A stretch of 64,000 nucleotides of DNA from Celoporthe dispersa. Taxonomy: Eukaryota > Ascomycota > Sordariomycetes > Diaporthales > Cryphonectriaceae. The stretch covers positions 62,001-126,000 of the forward strand of contig WAID01000010.1 in NCBI GenBank assembly GCA_016584495.1, written 5' to 3'. Shown here piece after piece: positions 23,120 through 34,476 of this stretch. Under the pieces are notes generated by a model that worked only from the letters and a program-made list of their open reading frames with translations, did no database searches and was not told the origin of the DNA. Position numbers and translations under genes: made by a program. The number at the start of each line of letters is the position of its first letter. Position 1 is the first letter of the stretch.

Positions 23120-23404
23120 GCTGCACGAGAGGAAATGAAGCATCATACAGACAAGCAAATTTTTTTCTTCTTCTCTTTTCCCCCTTCCTTGTTGACTGAA
23201 CGTGACTCCGAGACCAGCCCAGACCCAATCCAGGTGCACCCCTTCCCACCCGCTAGAACCCCCCCCCCTTCAAGGGGCCTCCACTCTCTCACTACCTCAG
23301 CCCAAGTCGAACTTGGCCCTTCGTAACTTGAGGCGCCTCGACTGCCAACCAGATCAACAGGGTACATTCAGTACACAGTACCAGTAAGTACCAGAGTACC
23401 ACCT

Positions 23405-23801
23405 CCCACCACCCATCTCCCACTACCCACCCACCGTAACCGCAACCCTCCCTGGGAGAAAGGGGGGGGGCTTAAAAAAACAAATAAAGTACGACCCAAC
23501 CCAAAACTCTCGTCCCTTCCTTCTTAATCTCCTGACCTTCCTCTCTCCTTTCTCTCCAGCAGACCATTCCTACTGTTGTCACCATCTGGATCTCAGCTAT
23601 CCATCTATTCTCATCGAGGGCAGAGAAACATCCCCGATTCTTCTTCATCACTACTGCTATCAAGGGACTTCTCTACTAGTCAGAGAACCTTTTAGTCTAA
23701 TCTTTTCTCAGTTGTCTTGCTGTTTTTGGTTTTTTTTCTTTTCCCTTTTAGAGATACCCATTTTTCCCCCTCTACATCACCCAACCTTGAAATCATCCAA
23801 C
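23405..23801 (+). promoter_or_regulatory. Pyrimidine-rich leader/promoter of the PH-domain gene
   Basis: Nearly 400 bases dominated by C and T (for example CTCCCACTACCC, CTTTCTCTCC, TTTTTTTTCTTTTCCC) directly before the start codon at 23802. CT-rich tracts ahead of the start are typical of strongly expressed fungal genes. No clear TATA box. Confidence 0.4.
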
Positions 23802-26046
23802 ATGGCCGACGAGACCAAGCCTGTCGAGATCCCCCAGGAGGAGGCTCCCGCTACCACCACCGAGGTCCCTGCTGTCGCTGCTGAGGAGGCCCCCGCCACC
23901 GAGGCCAAGGAGGAGGAGACTGCTGGTAAGCAACCGATTCCCCTTTCCTTGACCCGCGCCCCCTCTCTATATACGTGGTCACAACAGAGACGGCGCCAAG
24001 AAGAGGGACACAGTGTAACTGACAACCTGTGCCACACACACAACAGCCACGGAGGCTCCTGCTGCGGAGGCCAGCGAGACCCCCGCTGCTGCCGAGACTG
24101 CCGCCGCCCCTGCGAAGGAGGAGGCAAAGAAGGAGGCCGAGCCTGTCGAGGATGGACAGCTCGAGCACAAGGGGAGCAACTTCCCCAAGTACGTCTAGCC
24201 CTGTCCCCGGGCGGAATCTCCGCCTGGGGGTGCTTCCTCGTCGTGTGCTCAACACACCTGCTGACATTGTGTTACCATCAGGAACTTCATCTACTCCAAG
24301 AAGTTCTTCTGGTTCGGCTCCGAGGCCGTCGACCCCAAGAAGATCCCCTCCCTGCTGAAGGACCACCAGCTCGCCGCCTGGGCGAGCGAGACTGGTAAGG
24401 GCCTCCTCTTCTACGCGGAGAAGGGCACTGACAAGAACGCTCCCTCCGGTGCCATCCTGCTGGTACGTTTCCTTGGCCTGACGGGCTCCTCTCCTCCATG
24501 CATCCCTGCCTCGAGATGGTTCTAACAAGTCATCGTCCAGGCCGACGCTGCTGAGCCTACCTCCGAGGGCGCCAACAAGTTCGTCCTGTCCTCCAAGGGC
24601 CACAAGCACACCTTCAAGGCCGCCAACCAGGCCGACCGCGACAACTGGGTCTCCCAGATCAAGATCAAGATCACGGAGGCCAAGGAGCTCTCCGGCACCG
24701 TGACCGAGTCTGAGAAGTACAAGGCTACCCTCGCCTCCTTCACCCCTGCTAAGAAGGAGGAGAAGGTCGAGGACAAGAAGACCGAGGAGGCCCCCAAGGC
24801 TGCCGAGGAGACTCCTGCCGCCGCCGAGGCCGCGACCGAGGCTCCTGCTGCCGAGGCTGCCGCTGCCGCCGAGGCTCCCAAGGAGGAGGCCAAGGACGAG
24901 GCCAAGGAGGAGGCCAAGGATACCAAGGCCGACGAGCGCAAGCGCTCTACCAGCAAGAAGCGCACCTCTATCTTCGGTGCTCTTCTCGGTGGCAGCAAGG
25001 ACAAGAAGGAGAAGACCGAGGAGGCCCCCAAGACCGTCGAGGAGACTCCCGCCGAGGCTGAGGCCGAGGGCGAGACTGCTGCCGCCGCGGAGACCCTCGC
25101 CGATGCTGAGGCTGCCACCACCGAGGCTGCCAAGGAGCCCGAGACCGCTGCCGCTGAGCCCGCTGCCGAGGAGGCCAAGGCCAAGGAGGTCAAGCCTGCT
25201 GAGAAGCCCACTCCCACCAAGAGGTCTAGGTATGTTTTCAGGCTTTACAGTCCATCCCACGCAAGGACGACAACGGGCCGCTGACTGGTAATATTATAAC
25301 AGCATCTTCGGTGGACTGCCTTTCGGCCGGAAGAAGACCGAGGACGCTGCCCCCGCCACTCCCGCCAAGGATATCCCTGAGGTCGCTGAGGTGAGTCAAC
25401 AACGTGGCGTGCTCCCGCCTGGTGCCAATGCTACTGAAGCTAACCAGCTCCCTCGCGCTAAATTAGACCGCGCCTGTCATTCCTAAGCCCGAGGCCACTG
25501 AGCCCCTGAGCGCTGAGGTTTCCAGCCCTGCCAACGTCCCCGTGGAGGCCACCACCACCGAGGCCGCCACCACGCCTGCCGTCAACGGCGAGAAGAAGGA
25601 CATGAAGACCGACAAGCGGAAGTCCTCCTTCCCCTTTGCCTTCGGCAGAAGGCTGAGGCTGGCCCTGCCAGCCCCGACGCCGAGGCCTCGTCTCCTGACG
25701 GCGAGAAGAAGGGCAACAACGCCTTCTCCAAGTTCCGTGCTACTATCAAGGTAGGTCCTCGCAACCCTTGTAGCATGTATACCTGTTGTGTGATAGGCCG
25801 TGTCATTAACAAGCTTTGCAGGGCAAGGGCAAGGCTGAGAAGACCGCCGAGAAGGCCGAGGAGAAGCCTGAGGAGACTGCCGAGGCTCCCAAGACCGAGG
25901 AGGAGGCCAAGCCTGCTGAGGAGACCGCCGCCGCCGAGGAGGCCAAGCCCGAGGAGGAGGCCGCCGCCGCGCCTGCCGAGGAGACCACCGAGGCCGCCAA
26001 GGACGCTCCTGTCGCCAGCACCCCCGTCGTCACCGCCACGGCTTAG
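23802..26046 (+). CDS. PH-domain protein with Ala/Glu/Lys-rich tail (one frame break)
   Basis: Seven exons: 23802-23925, 24047-24188, 24282-24462, 24541-25229, 25303-25390, 25467-25750, 25822-26046; 577 aa after allowing for one missing base. The N-terminus is Ala/Glu/Pro-rich. A pleckstrin-homology fold spans about residues 75-190 (FIYSKKFFWFGSE, GLLFYAEKGTD, FVLSSKGHKHTFKA, and the terminal helix with ADRDNWVSQIKIKI). The rest is low-complexity Ala/Glu/Lys/Pro with three related motifs: KKRTSIFGALLGG, TKRSSIFGGLPFG and KRKSSFPFAFG. The frame is lost at about 25646-25650: reading continues in another frame through exon 6 and then joins exon 7 in phase, and exon 6 is one base short of closing. 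PH domains bind phosphoinositides or membranes; a membrane-associated role is inference. Confidence 0.8.
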
Positions 26047-28156
26047 GGAGCCACGAGCGCGATAGGCCAGCCCAACTGACTGGGGGGCTGGTCATGATAC
26101 CCCCCTACCAGTCCTGGATGGAAACGAACGACAAATTACCACACAAAATAGAGCGAGGTTGATGACACGGAGGCGTCACATGAGAGCATCACCACACTTA
26201 TGATACCCATTCCCAGGGTGTAAGGGATCGGATTTGCATTTCGAGATACCCAGATTCCCCCCATTCGTCTCGGAACAAACTCTTCGATTGGGGAGACCGA
26301 CTTTCCTTGTTGTCCCAGATGCCGAGTCTTGCCTTACTGCAACTCACTTGTTTGTTTTGATACCCGAAGTATACCCGAAGACAGTCGTTTGGAAGGACAA
26401 CGGATAGCCGACGATGATGGAAACATAGTATACCAACGAGAAAAAGGAAGAAAACCACAAAAAAAAAAAGATGTCTGGAAAAAACAGAGATGGAGGGTTT
26501 GGTTTCGAGCAATGTTGTTGATGGGACGGCGCATGCTTGGTGGTTCTGCGTGCAGCCTGGTCACCTTAGGATCTGTCTGCTGTAGACGACCCACAGTATC
26601 GACTTAAGTAATAGCTAATTTAACCTCTCGTGTGTTAGGCTTCGCCATTTCTTGTGTGTGCTTCCCCCTCTATTGCAACTTCTATGATTCCTCGTGATGT
26701 CACAGCGTGTCTCGCAGCTGCCAGCGACCTACCTCGTCACCAAGGCCCAGGGCATCATCGATCGGCCGGCCCCCTCACTGCAAAGGTGCATGAACATCCC
26801 CGCAGCCCCGCGACTCTACGTCTCTCATTTACCAAACCTTGAACCATGCCTACCAATGCATCCGTTGGTTTTTCTTTCTAATACCATGACGACACGAATC
26901 ATGCCCAACGAGACATGAACCGCAAGCCGGCTCGTCCATGTTATAGATAAATTGCTATGAAACGCAGCAATCTGCAGGTTCCTTGGTGTAGGTTTCGTTG
27001 GGTGGCGATGTGGGGGCCGGGCGATGACGGCGCGAGGCTGGCCCGTCTCAAGAGAAGGTATGATAGATCGGCGAGACCTGATGGATTGTGCAGTCATATT
27101 ATGACCTGAAGCTGCGGCCTGTCTGAACGTGGGGTATAACGAGATTATTTATTTTCTTTGTACACACTTTTGGTTTCACTGCGATGAGGGCAGAAGAAGG
27201 CACAGACAGGGTGAGGTGATGGCAAACACTGTCAGCCAGGTCGTGTCGTCTAGGCCTGCACAAACAGAAACCCCCTCACGGCTAGGCCAGGTCTCTACCT
27301 AGGTAGACTTGGGTATTGATTGACCACGCACGCTGATATCTAGGTACGAGGATCTGATCAGGGCCCTCTTCATGATAGTTACCCCCAAGAGGCCTCAGAC
27401 TGCTTCCCCTGGTCGGTGCAGAGTGTGCTAGATAGGCTCAGACGAGGATCATCAATAACAAAGGACGAGGAAGACCCCTTTGCAGCCGAAGTAGCAGCTC
27501 GAGACAAGAGAAGAGGGTCTGTGGCGTCTTCCTCCTAGCAAAATTCCGTCTTCGAGCCGTGACGATTGGACATGACAGAGATGGCAGTCGAGATTATGCC
27601 TTGAGAGAAGATCGACCAAGGTAGGCAGACTCCTACAGGCCCACCAAGCGCATGACATGCATCGTGTCACAACCTACAAGTGCCTGTTACCAGTGTAGCC
27701 TGTGCTCTGGGCAAGAGATCTGTGCGAAACGAACTGCCGCGGTGCAAGAAAGCTGCGGCACACAATAAAGTGTAACCAGCCGGTCACCAGAGCAGGTACC
27801 TTCAACCAGTGGACACATCGTCAAAGACGCAGTTGACCTTTACTCTCTGATTCATTAAGATACCTGAGCAAACGCTGTGCTGAGTACAATCTAGCTTTCC
27901 TACAGACCCCTGCCTGTGATACTACTTTTTTCTTGTGTCCTCAAGCCAGATGGCCGCTATGTGCAACATGTCCGTCCTTCTCCAGTATTATTATCAGTCT
28001 GATCGAACTAATTGTCCCAGAGTGAGAGAGAGAAGAAAAAAAGAGTGATGATGTTTGGCTGCCGCGATTGTTTTTTTTGGTTGTTTTTCTTCCTTTTTTT
28101 TTTTTTTTTTGTCATCTTTGGTCACGTTTCCCTTGTTTCCTTTCTTTCCTGTCAGA
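26047..28156. other. Intergenic region, no gene seen
   Basis: About 2.1 kb between two convergent genes. Short frames only; no RNA gene, terminator hairpin or mobile element recognised. A run of T at 28089-28111 lies near the 3' end of the transporter gene. Confidence 0.5.
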
Positions 28157-29909
28157 TCAGTAGACGATCTTGGGGCTCCAGCCAACGGCCAGCACCCTCG
28201 CCGACACGTAGCAGACCAGGGCGATCGCATAAGACAGGCCAGAGAAGAGAACCAGGGCCGTCCAGCCCTGGTTCCCGCCGATTCCGAGCAGGGCACCGCC
28301 GATCGGGGTGCTGCTCAGGGTGCCGAAGCTGGCGAGGAAGTTGGCGGTGGTGATGTAGCGGCCATAGTCGCGCGAGTCGCACAGCTGGCCGAGACAGACG
28401 GGGATGAGGCCGAGGTTGCTCCCGCTGGCGAAGCCGAACAGCACGGCGAAGGCGATGATCATAGCCTCGGAGTCGCCTGCGGGCAGCCAGAGGCCCAGGA
28501 CGGTGGCGCAGCACAGGGCGATGGTCACGATGATGACGTTGAAGCGGCCGAAGCGGTCCGCCAGGGCGCCGGGCAGGAAGCGGCCGAGGACGGAGCCCGC
28601 GTTGAGGTAGGAGAGGAGGACGTAGGACCTCGTGGCGTCCTGCCCGTGGTCGGCGGCGAAGGAGACGATGAAGGTGAGGGGCACAAAGAGGCCCCACTCC
28701 ATGAAGAAGATGCCCGTGGCGGCCAGGGCGAACCGGGGGTTGCGGAAGACCCCAAACTTGGGCTGGAAGCTGATCAGCCTGGCGAGCCAGCCGCGCCAGC
28801 CGCTACCCGCGGGGACCTTGGTGTCCCTGCGAGGCGGGAGGCGTGCCTTGATCCACAGGTTGTAGGGCACGGCGAGGGCGAGCATGATGAAGCCGAGGAT
28901 GCGCGTGCTCAGGCGAACCCCAGCACGGGCAGGAGCTTCTGCAGCATGATGGGGAAGACGATGCCTCCGATGCCGCCTGCGGTGCTGGCGATGCCTGTGG
29001 CGAAGCCACGGCGGGTGTTGAAGTGGTGGGCGATGGTGGCGTAGGCAGGTGAGTTGAGCAGGGCACCGCCCAGGCCGCCCATGGCAGAGTAAGTGAGCAG
29101 GATCTGGTAGTATTCTGGAGAGAGACAGCCAGTCAGTCAGCCAGCCAGCCAGTGGCTGTATTGCTTATTGCATCTCCAGAAGAGAAAGAGAGAGAGGGAG
29201 AGGGAGAGGGAGAGAGAGAGAGAAAAGGAATTGGTTCATTCATGACTTACTCGTACAGAAACCCAGCAGCATCAGGCTGAGGACCATGAGCAGGCTGCCG
29301 GTGGGGACCAGCCAGCTCGGCCCGTGGCGGTCAAAGATGGGCCCGATGTAGATGCCGACGAAGAAGACGGAGAACAGGTACAGGCTGAAGACCCAGCCGA
29401 TCTGGGAGGAGCTGTAGTCCCTGAGCTGGTGCTCCGAGAAGTACGACTCGAAGACGGCGGACGAGTTGATGAGGCCAAAGATGGAGAGCATGGCACAGAA
29501 CGAGCCCACCACCGCCAGCCAGCCGTCCAGGCCGCCCTCGGGAAAGGTCAGGGTGGACGCGGCAGACATGCGGGAGGCCACTCGCTCCGGCAGTCTCGAG
29601 GGCACCTGCTGGGACTCATGGTCGCCGGTGGCGGTCGTGGTCGAGCCAGTGGTGGTCTGGGCTGTCAGGTCGTCGGTGGCACCTCCATGGTCGTGATCAT
29701 CATCATCATCGTCATGGTGGTGGCAGCCGCGGTGGTGGTGCTCTTTCTGGGGGGAAGTGGGCGTATTCCTCGTCATGGCGCGAGTCAAGCTTCTCGAGAT
29801 CTCCCGAGGCGTCAGGGTTGAAGCCATGCGTGTTGAGGGTAGAGCAGGTGTCCCTGTAGGGGTGGTTTTTTATGCAGCTGTCCTCTGCATTGTTGCGGTC
29901 AAAGTCCAT
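28157..29909 (-). CDS. MFS transporter, monocarboxylate-porter type (frame break)
   Basis: Two exons, about 29909-29251 and 29114-28157; the intron 29115-29250 contains a GA repeat. The protein shows the MCT-type layout: GWLAVVGSFCAMLSIFG for helix 1, SSSQIGWVFSLYLFSVFFVG for helix 2, YYQILLTYSAMGGLGGALLN for helix 4, and twelve hydrophobic segments overall. A one-base loss near 28909-28912 breaks the frame after LPVLGFA; with one base allowed for, the normal motif FA-W-STRILGF continues. An ATG at 29827 gives 511 aa. An upstream ATG at 29909 opens a well-biased frame that would fuse if one C of the CCCCCC run (29739-29744) is extra, giving about 538 aa. The cytosolic N-terminus holds a His/Asp-rich stretch (HHHRGCHHHDDDDDDHDHGG). 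Substrate unknown; plasma-membrane carrier of short organic acids or riboflavin-like solutes is the usual range. Confidence 0.8.
29180..29225. repeat. (GA)n/(GGGAGA)n repeat inside transporter intron
   Basis: A purine tract lies within the 136-nt intron, on the coding strand a CT tract ahead of the acceptor. Confidence 0.85.
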
Positions 29910-30460
29910 GTGCACACCGGGTACCGGTGATGATGGGAGAGGGAAGAAGAGAAGGAGAAAAAAAAAGGGGGGGAGGGGAGTGGGATGGATGGGTGACAGA
30001 GACGGTAGGACGGCCTGAGAGGTCGAGAGCAGCAGGAGGAGGGTCGTGCCTAGAAGCACAGACGAAGAAGACGGTGAGGTTGTGGTTGTGGCGTGTTGTT
30101 CTGATCCTGTTTTCGTACGATGGTCGAATCACTCTGTCGAGGATTCTCTGTGGATGGGTTTGGGATGCGGTTGGTTATGTAGCATCTTTTTTTTTCTTCT
30201 TTTGGTATTTGTGGTGGAAGTGCGCTGAGGTATTTCTAGTCCCACCAAGACAAGCTAAAAGAGGCAAAGTCAGGAGGCCTGTCTGGGTTCACACTGAAGG
30301 GTAAAATAGTAGTAGACGATGCAGTTGTTTTTTTTTTTCTTCTTCACAGTTTTCTTGGTGAATGGGCCCTGTGGCAGGCAGTAAAAGACAAGTGAAGGTA
30401 ATGACAACCCAGTCCCCACAGGGAAGAGAGACAGGGTACGCACGGTACGTACCTACCGAT

Positions 30461-30504
30461 CGAGAGAGAAAGAGAGAGAGAGAGTGTGTGTGTGTGTATG
30501 TGTG
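30461..30504. repeat. Compound microsatellite (GA)n(GT)n
   Basis: GA run continuing directly into a GT run, then TATGTGTG. Confidence 0.9.
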
Positions 30505-30894
30505 AATAACAACGCGGGTGAATGTCTCGGCAAGACTCGAGACAAGATCTTTTTATCAAGTAAGTAAAGTATGCTAAATTTTGGCGAGGAAAGCAAGACT
30601 TGAAGGAAAGATTCTGCAGCCACCCCCGAATCAATCAACCGACAAGTAAAGAGAGAAGGGGGGGCGGGAGGGCGAAGGGTGAATCGAATGGGAAGAAAAA
30701 CAACAAGAAAAAGAAGAGAAAAAAAAAGAGAGCGCATTGTACCTTTTTTAGTTTATTTTGTGAAAAAGGTGAACACGAGTGTTGTCGTAATTCATCAGTC
30801 CACTGTCATGTAAATCAGGACAGGTCCACTGTCATGAGTCCATCCATTCACCGTCTCTTTTTTTTTTTTTGTCCCTGCGCGGGAGAAGCTAGGA

Positions 30895-30947
30895 GAGTGA
30901 GTGAGAGAGAGAGAGAGAGAGCGAGAGAGAGCGAGAGAGCGAGAGAA
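30895..30947. repeat. (GA)n with GAGAGC units
   Basis: GA dinucleotides followed by repeated GCGAGAGA units. Intergenic. Confidence 0.9.
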
Positions 30948-33900
30948 ACGAGGCCAGGGCTCTAGCACATCTATCAGGGAAGGACGAGATGAGGAGTAGA
31001 TATGTATTATTGCGAGCACACAAGCGCCGAGGCCCAGACAGATAAAGAGACACACAGACACCCAAGAAGGGGACATCCTTCTTCCTGTCCTAGCCAGAGG
31101 GGGTCTCCTCCCTCCCAAACTTTTTCCCTCCCATCTCCTCCTCCTCCTGGTGGCCCTCCATCCCACCTCCTTCACTGCGCAGGATCCCTTATTCCCTCCT
31201 CTCCCGGCCGGCAACTCTCTCCTAGAGAGGAAAGAAAGGAAAAAAATCTCTTCCCCGGATCCAACAGGCACACCCTTCGCTTGTCCACTTCCAGACCTAG
31301 CGCTGGCCTCAAAGGTGGAGTAGTTCACGCCCCCAGGCCGTGGGTGTGGGCCTGTCTTTGGTGGTGGAGATCGCCGACGCCTCCGGGTACGGCCGAATAA
31401 AGGAGGGAAAATATGATTTCGTCATCATCAAGAGGAAAAAGATTGACCTGAGCGGGTGATTTTTATGTTTTTTTATTTGAATTTTCTTGTTTCTTTCTTT
31501 CCTTCCCTGCTGCTCACCATCGGGTCATGTACAGCCCGAGTCAAAACAGTATCAAGGAAGAGAGGGGAGAAAGAAGAAGAAGAAGAAGAAAAAAAAGAGG
31601 GTGTAATCAAAATGTACTTACAAGTACAGTGTCCCTCCCCCACCTTTTCTCTCTCTCTCTCTCTCCTTAAACGGAGACCCAGGAACGGAAACAGACGCCC
31701 TCTGTCTGAGACACGCATGGCTCTCTCCTGCGTGACGGCAATGTCCCTCCTGTATTACGTGAGCTTGTGTCACACCCTCCCCCTTCCCCCCTCCCCCCCA
31801 AGAGCGTCCCAGGGCCGTGGCGCGCTGTCAAATCTCGCTTTTGGAACGCCCCGATCTGCACGGCGGCGCTTCACGTGGCTTTTGATCCTCACCTCAACGG
31901 TCCTCGCGAATCTGGTGTGACCCAGACGCGAAGATCACGACGGCACATCGACCATCATCCTCGCCCCGTGGAGGCTGCGGAACCACATCATGAGAACCAG
32001 GATCTTGTGGCGGCTGAAGAAAGAGGGAGAGCCCGGGACGGGAGAGGGCAAGCGGCATGGGGGAGCCATCGCACCAGACCGGTCTCTCGCGCCTCTCCAG
32101 CTCAGGGGTTCTGTGTATGCTGCTGCGGGCTCACCAGCCTGGTGGGTGAGTGGTGCTGCTTCGTGTCTGCGCGCACGAAATCATACTTCAGCCCTCCTGA
32201 ATGTCTGTCTCCAGGACGCCGCAGCTCTGGTGCTGAGGTGCTCTGCTTCCTGCTGAGGCCAGTCGGGGGCTGCAGTGCCTGTCGGAGCTGGGCCACCAGC
32301 CGTGACGATCCGGCTGCTCGGCGTGCCAGACTGCTGGGCCGCCCTCTCTTTTCATCCCGATTGACTCAAGGAGACTTTTGCGCTTCTCGATGAAGGCACG
32401 AGGCCCTGGGGACCCCCGATAGCCTTCGGTAGGGAGAGAGAAGAGGATCCAGAGCCCACAGGAGGGCATGACGACGGTGGTGGCCAGAGAGACACAGGCC
32501 TGCACCACAGACGGGCTGACTGACTGCTCCCATAGCACTCGCTGACTGTCTCGGGACGCAAGACATGGCGAGGTGTGCTGTGGTTCTCGTTGAACCGAGC
32601 CACAAGGTATCTTGAACCGAGGAAGTGCTATGCGGTGCCACACGAACCCACATGCAGTCTGTCCTGCATGCACGGGGAGGCAGGGGCGCTGAGACATTGT
32701 CTCACACGCACGATTTTGTGCGAACGCCTCGGCACGCGGCTTACGCGAGCAGGTGGGGGGAGGGGAGAGAAACAAAAGAACGTCGCGGAAGCCACAATAT
32801 CCGAGAGCGAGAATCTCCATAAAAGAGTTCTTTGAGGAGAGGAGGAAAAAGAAGAAGAAGAAGACGAGGAGGCGGTGTCGCAGGCAAAAACAGGGGAGCA
32901 TTTACATTTACTCACACGTCTAAACCAAGCTGCGATCCATGGTCACCACTCCCTCCCTCGTGAAGACATGCCTCCTTGCAATCCGCCACGTTGAGCAGCT
33001 TTCTCTCAAGTCGCCACAACGTCTCGTCCTCCATCATCGAGGCGGTGGATCGCCACCCTCGCCGGCGTTTCTTCGTGTTCGCTTCGAACGACATCTGCGC
33101 CTCTTCTGTTAACGGCCAAGCCTAGACAGACCTCGCATCAGTATGTCCAGGTCTGTCCCTCGCCCGTCAGGGGGCTTTTTTTTCTTCTTCTTCTCAAGAG
33201 GTGCCTGGCTTATGTCTTTCCTGGGGCTGATTGATGCTTTAGCCTCGCATACAGCTGGGGAGAAGACGATGATGTTGAGGTGCATCTCAATCTCGCCAGT
33301 GCCATTACTGTGGCGGGGAAAGGAGGGGGGAGGGGTTGAGCCTTGAGTCTTCACACCAAAGCAGAAGGCCGTGGATGATAACATCCACACCCAAATTATA
33401 CTATGCAGCTTCTGTGGGTGCAGCCACGTGTGCTGAAGGAAGAACAGATCGATCACGACCCTCCCAGCCGGTGAACAGGCCCGGTAGTCAATGCATGACG
33501 ACCAGAGTGACCTGCAGACATCTCGATGTAGACAAGCTGATTATCTAATGGACCTGCACGCAACCAGGCCTGTTGGAGACAATAGACGGAGGTGAGCTTG
33601 TGCCCCTTTTGGATGCGCTGTTCCTTTACGAGGTAGGGGGGGGAGGGGGAGGACTTTTCGTATTTATCAGCCGCTGGATATCCACAATGCTGTGGACATT
33701 CTAGTCTTTACGCCGGGTGAATTCATAGGCTATAATAGTGATACACAAACCTTATTTGCATATCCAGGACAACATGGGAGCGTAACCAGGCACTTTGCCT
33801 AGAGAAATCTCTTGTGGTTCAGATATATCTCTCGAATCTGGTAATTGCCTTGTCGATTTCTTGTCCATCCCGCTCATATAATTAGAAAGACGTTTTAATT

Positions 33901-34476
33901 GTTGCGTAGACTTGTCTGTGTAGATGAGACGCAGAAATAAAAGAGACATCTCTATCTCTGAACAGAAATCTTGCTGTCCCATCGGAATATCTCTCCTCTA
34001 CAGGCCTGCCTCGCCCGCTACCAGGGGGAAAGAAAAAAAAATCACGTCACCCTTGTCCTTTTTACTATTTGTATCCGTCAGGATTCATGAATGGCCCGAG
34101 GCCCGGGGCCTGCAGGAAGGATCTGTATGAATGGCCCCTTTCGGCAGCCTAGTTCCATTGCATGTCGCATGTGCATCTATTTCAGGAGCCAGTTCCTGCT
34201 GCAAGGTGTAAGCAGAGCCCGGGTCCTGCATCTAGTTAGTTTGTATATGCATACTTTATCGTCTTGTGTGCCTCGTGGGGCTCAGCTGGGCTTGCCGGCG
34301 GATGTATCTGCGCCCACGCGAATTTGGGGGCCCCATTGATTCAATATATTCCTAGCAAGACCCCTCACAAAAATCACAAGTACTGCTTTTTTTTCTTCTT
34401 TCTTTTTCTCCTTCTTTTCTTTTCTCTAGCCTGACATGATGGCACTTGAAGCTTCTCCTGGTCTGCTCCAGCCACG

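Larger units (their letters stand above)
14201..23404. other. Gene-free region rich in simple repeats
   Basis: About 9.2 kb without a supportable gene on either strand. Open frames here are short, have no conserved motifs and often run through homopolymers or microsatellites. It contains long T, A and C runs, CT/GA tracts and GT tracts (listed separately). Together with 12156-14200 it separates two normal genes by roughly 11.6 kb. Untranslated RNAs or a long regulatory region for the PH-domain gene are possible but nothing in the sequence shows them. Confidence 0.45.
29910..34476. other. Gene-free region with simple repeats
   Basis: About 4.6 kb containing no supportable gene. It should include the promoters of both flanking genes, which diverge. 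It holds GA/GT tracts and T runs; open frames at 31767-32393 and 32188-32901 overlap each other on opposite strands and have no conserved motif. Confidence 0.45.

Noticed and set aside
23851..25260. 469-codon minus-strand open frame, Leu/Gly-rich
   Set aside because: Mirror of the Ala/Glu/Lys-rich coding strand of the PH-domain gene; codon bias explains its openness.
28055..29044. 329-codon plus-strand open frame rich in Glu/Ala/Gly
   Set aside because: Antisense to the transporter gene's membrane helices.
31767..32901. Overlapping frames of about 200-240 codons on both strands
   Set aside because: No conserved motif, poor codon bias and mutual overlap; no splice structure improves them.
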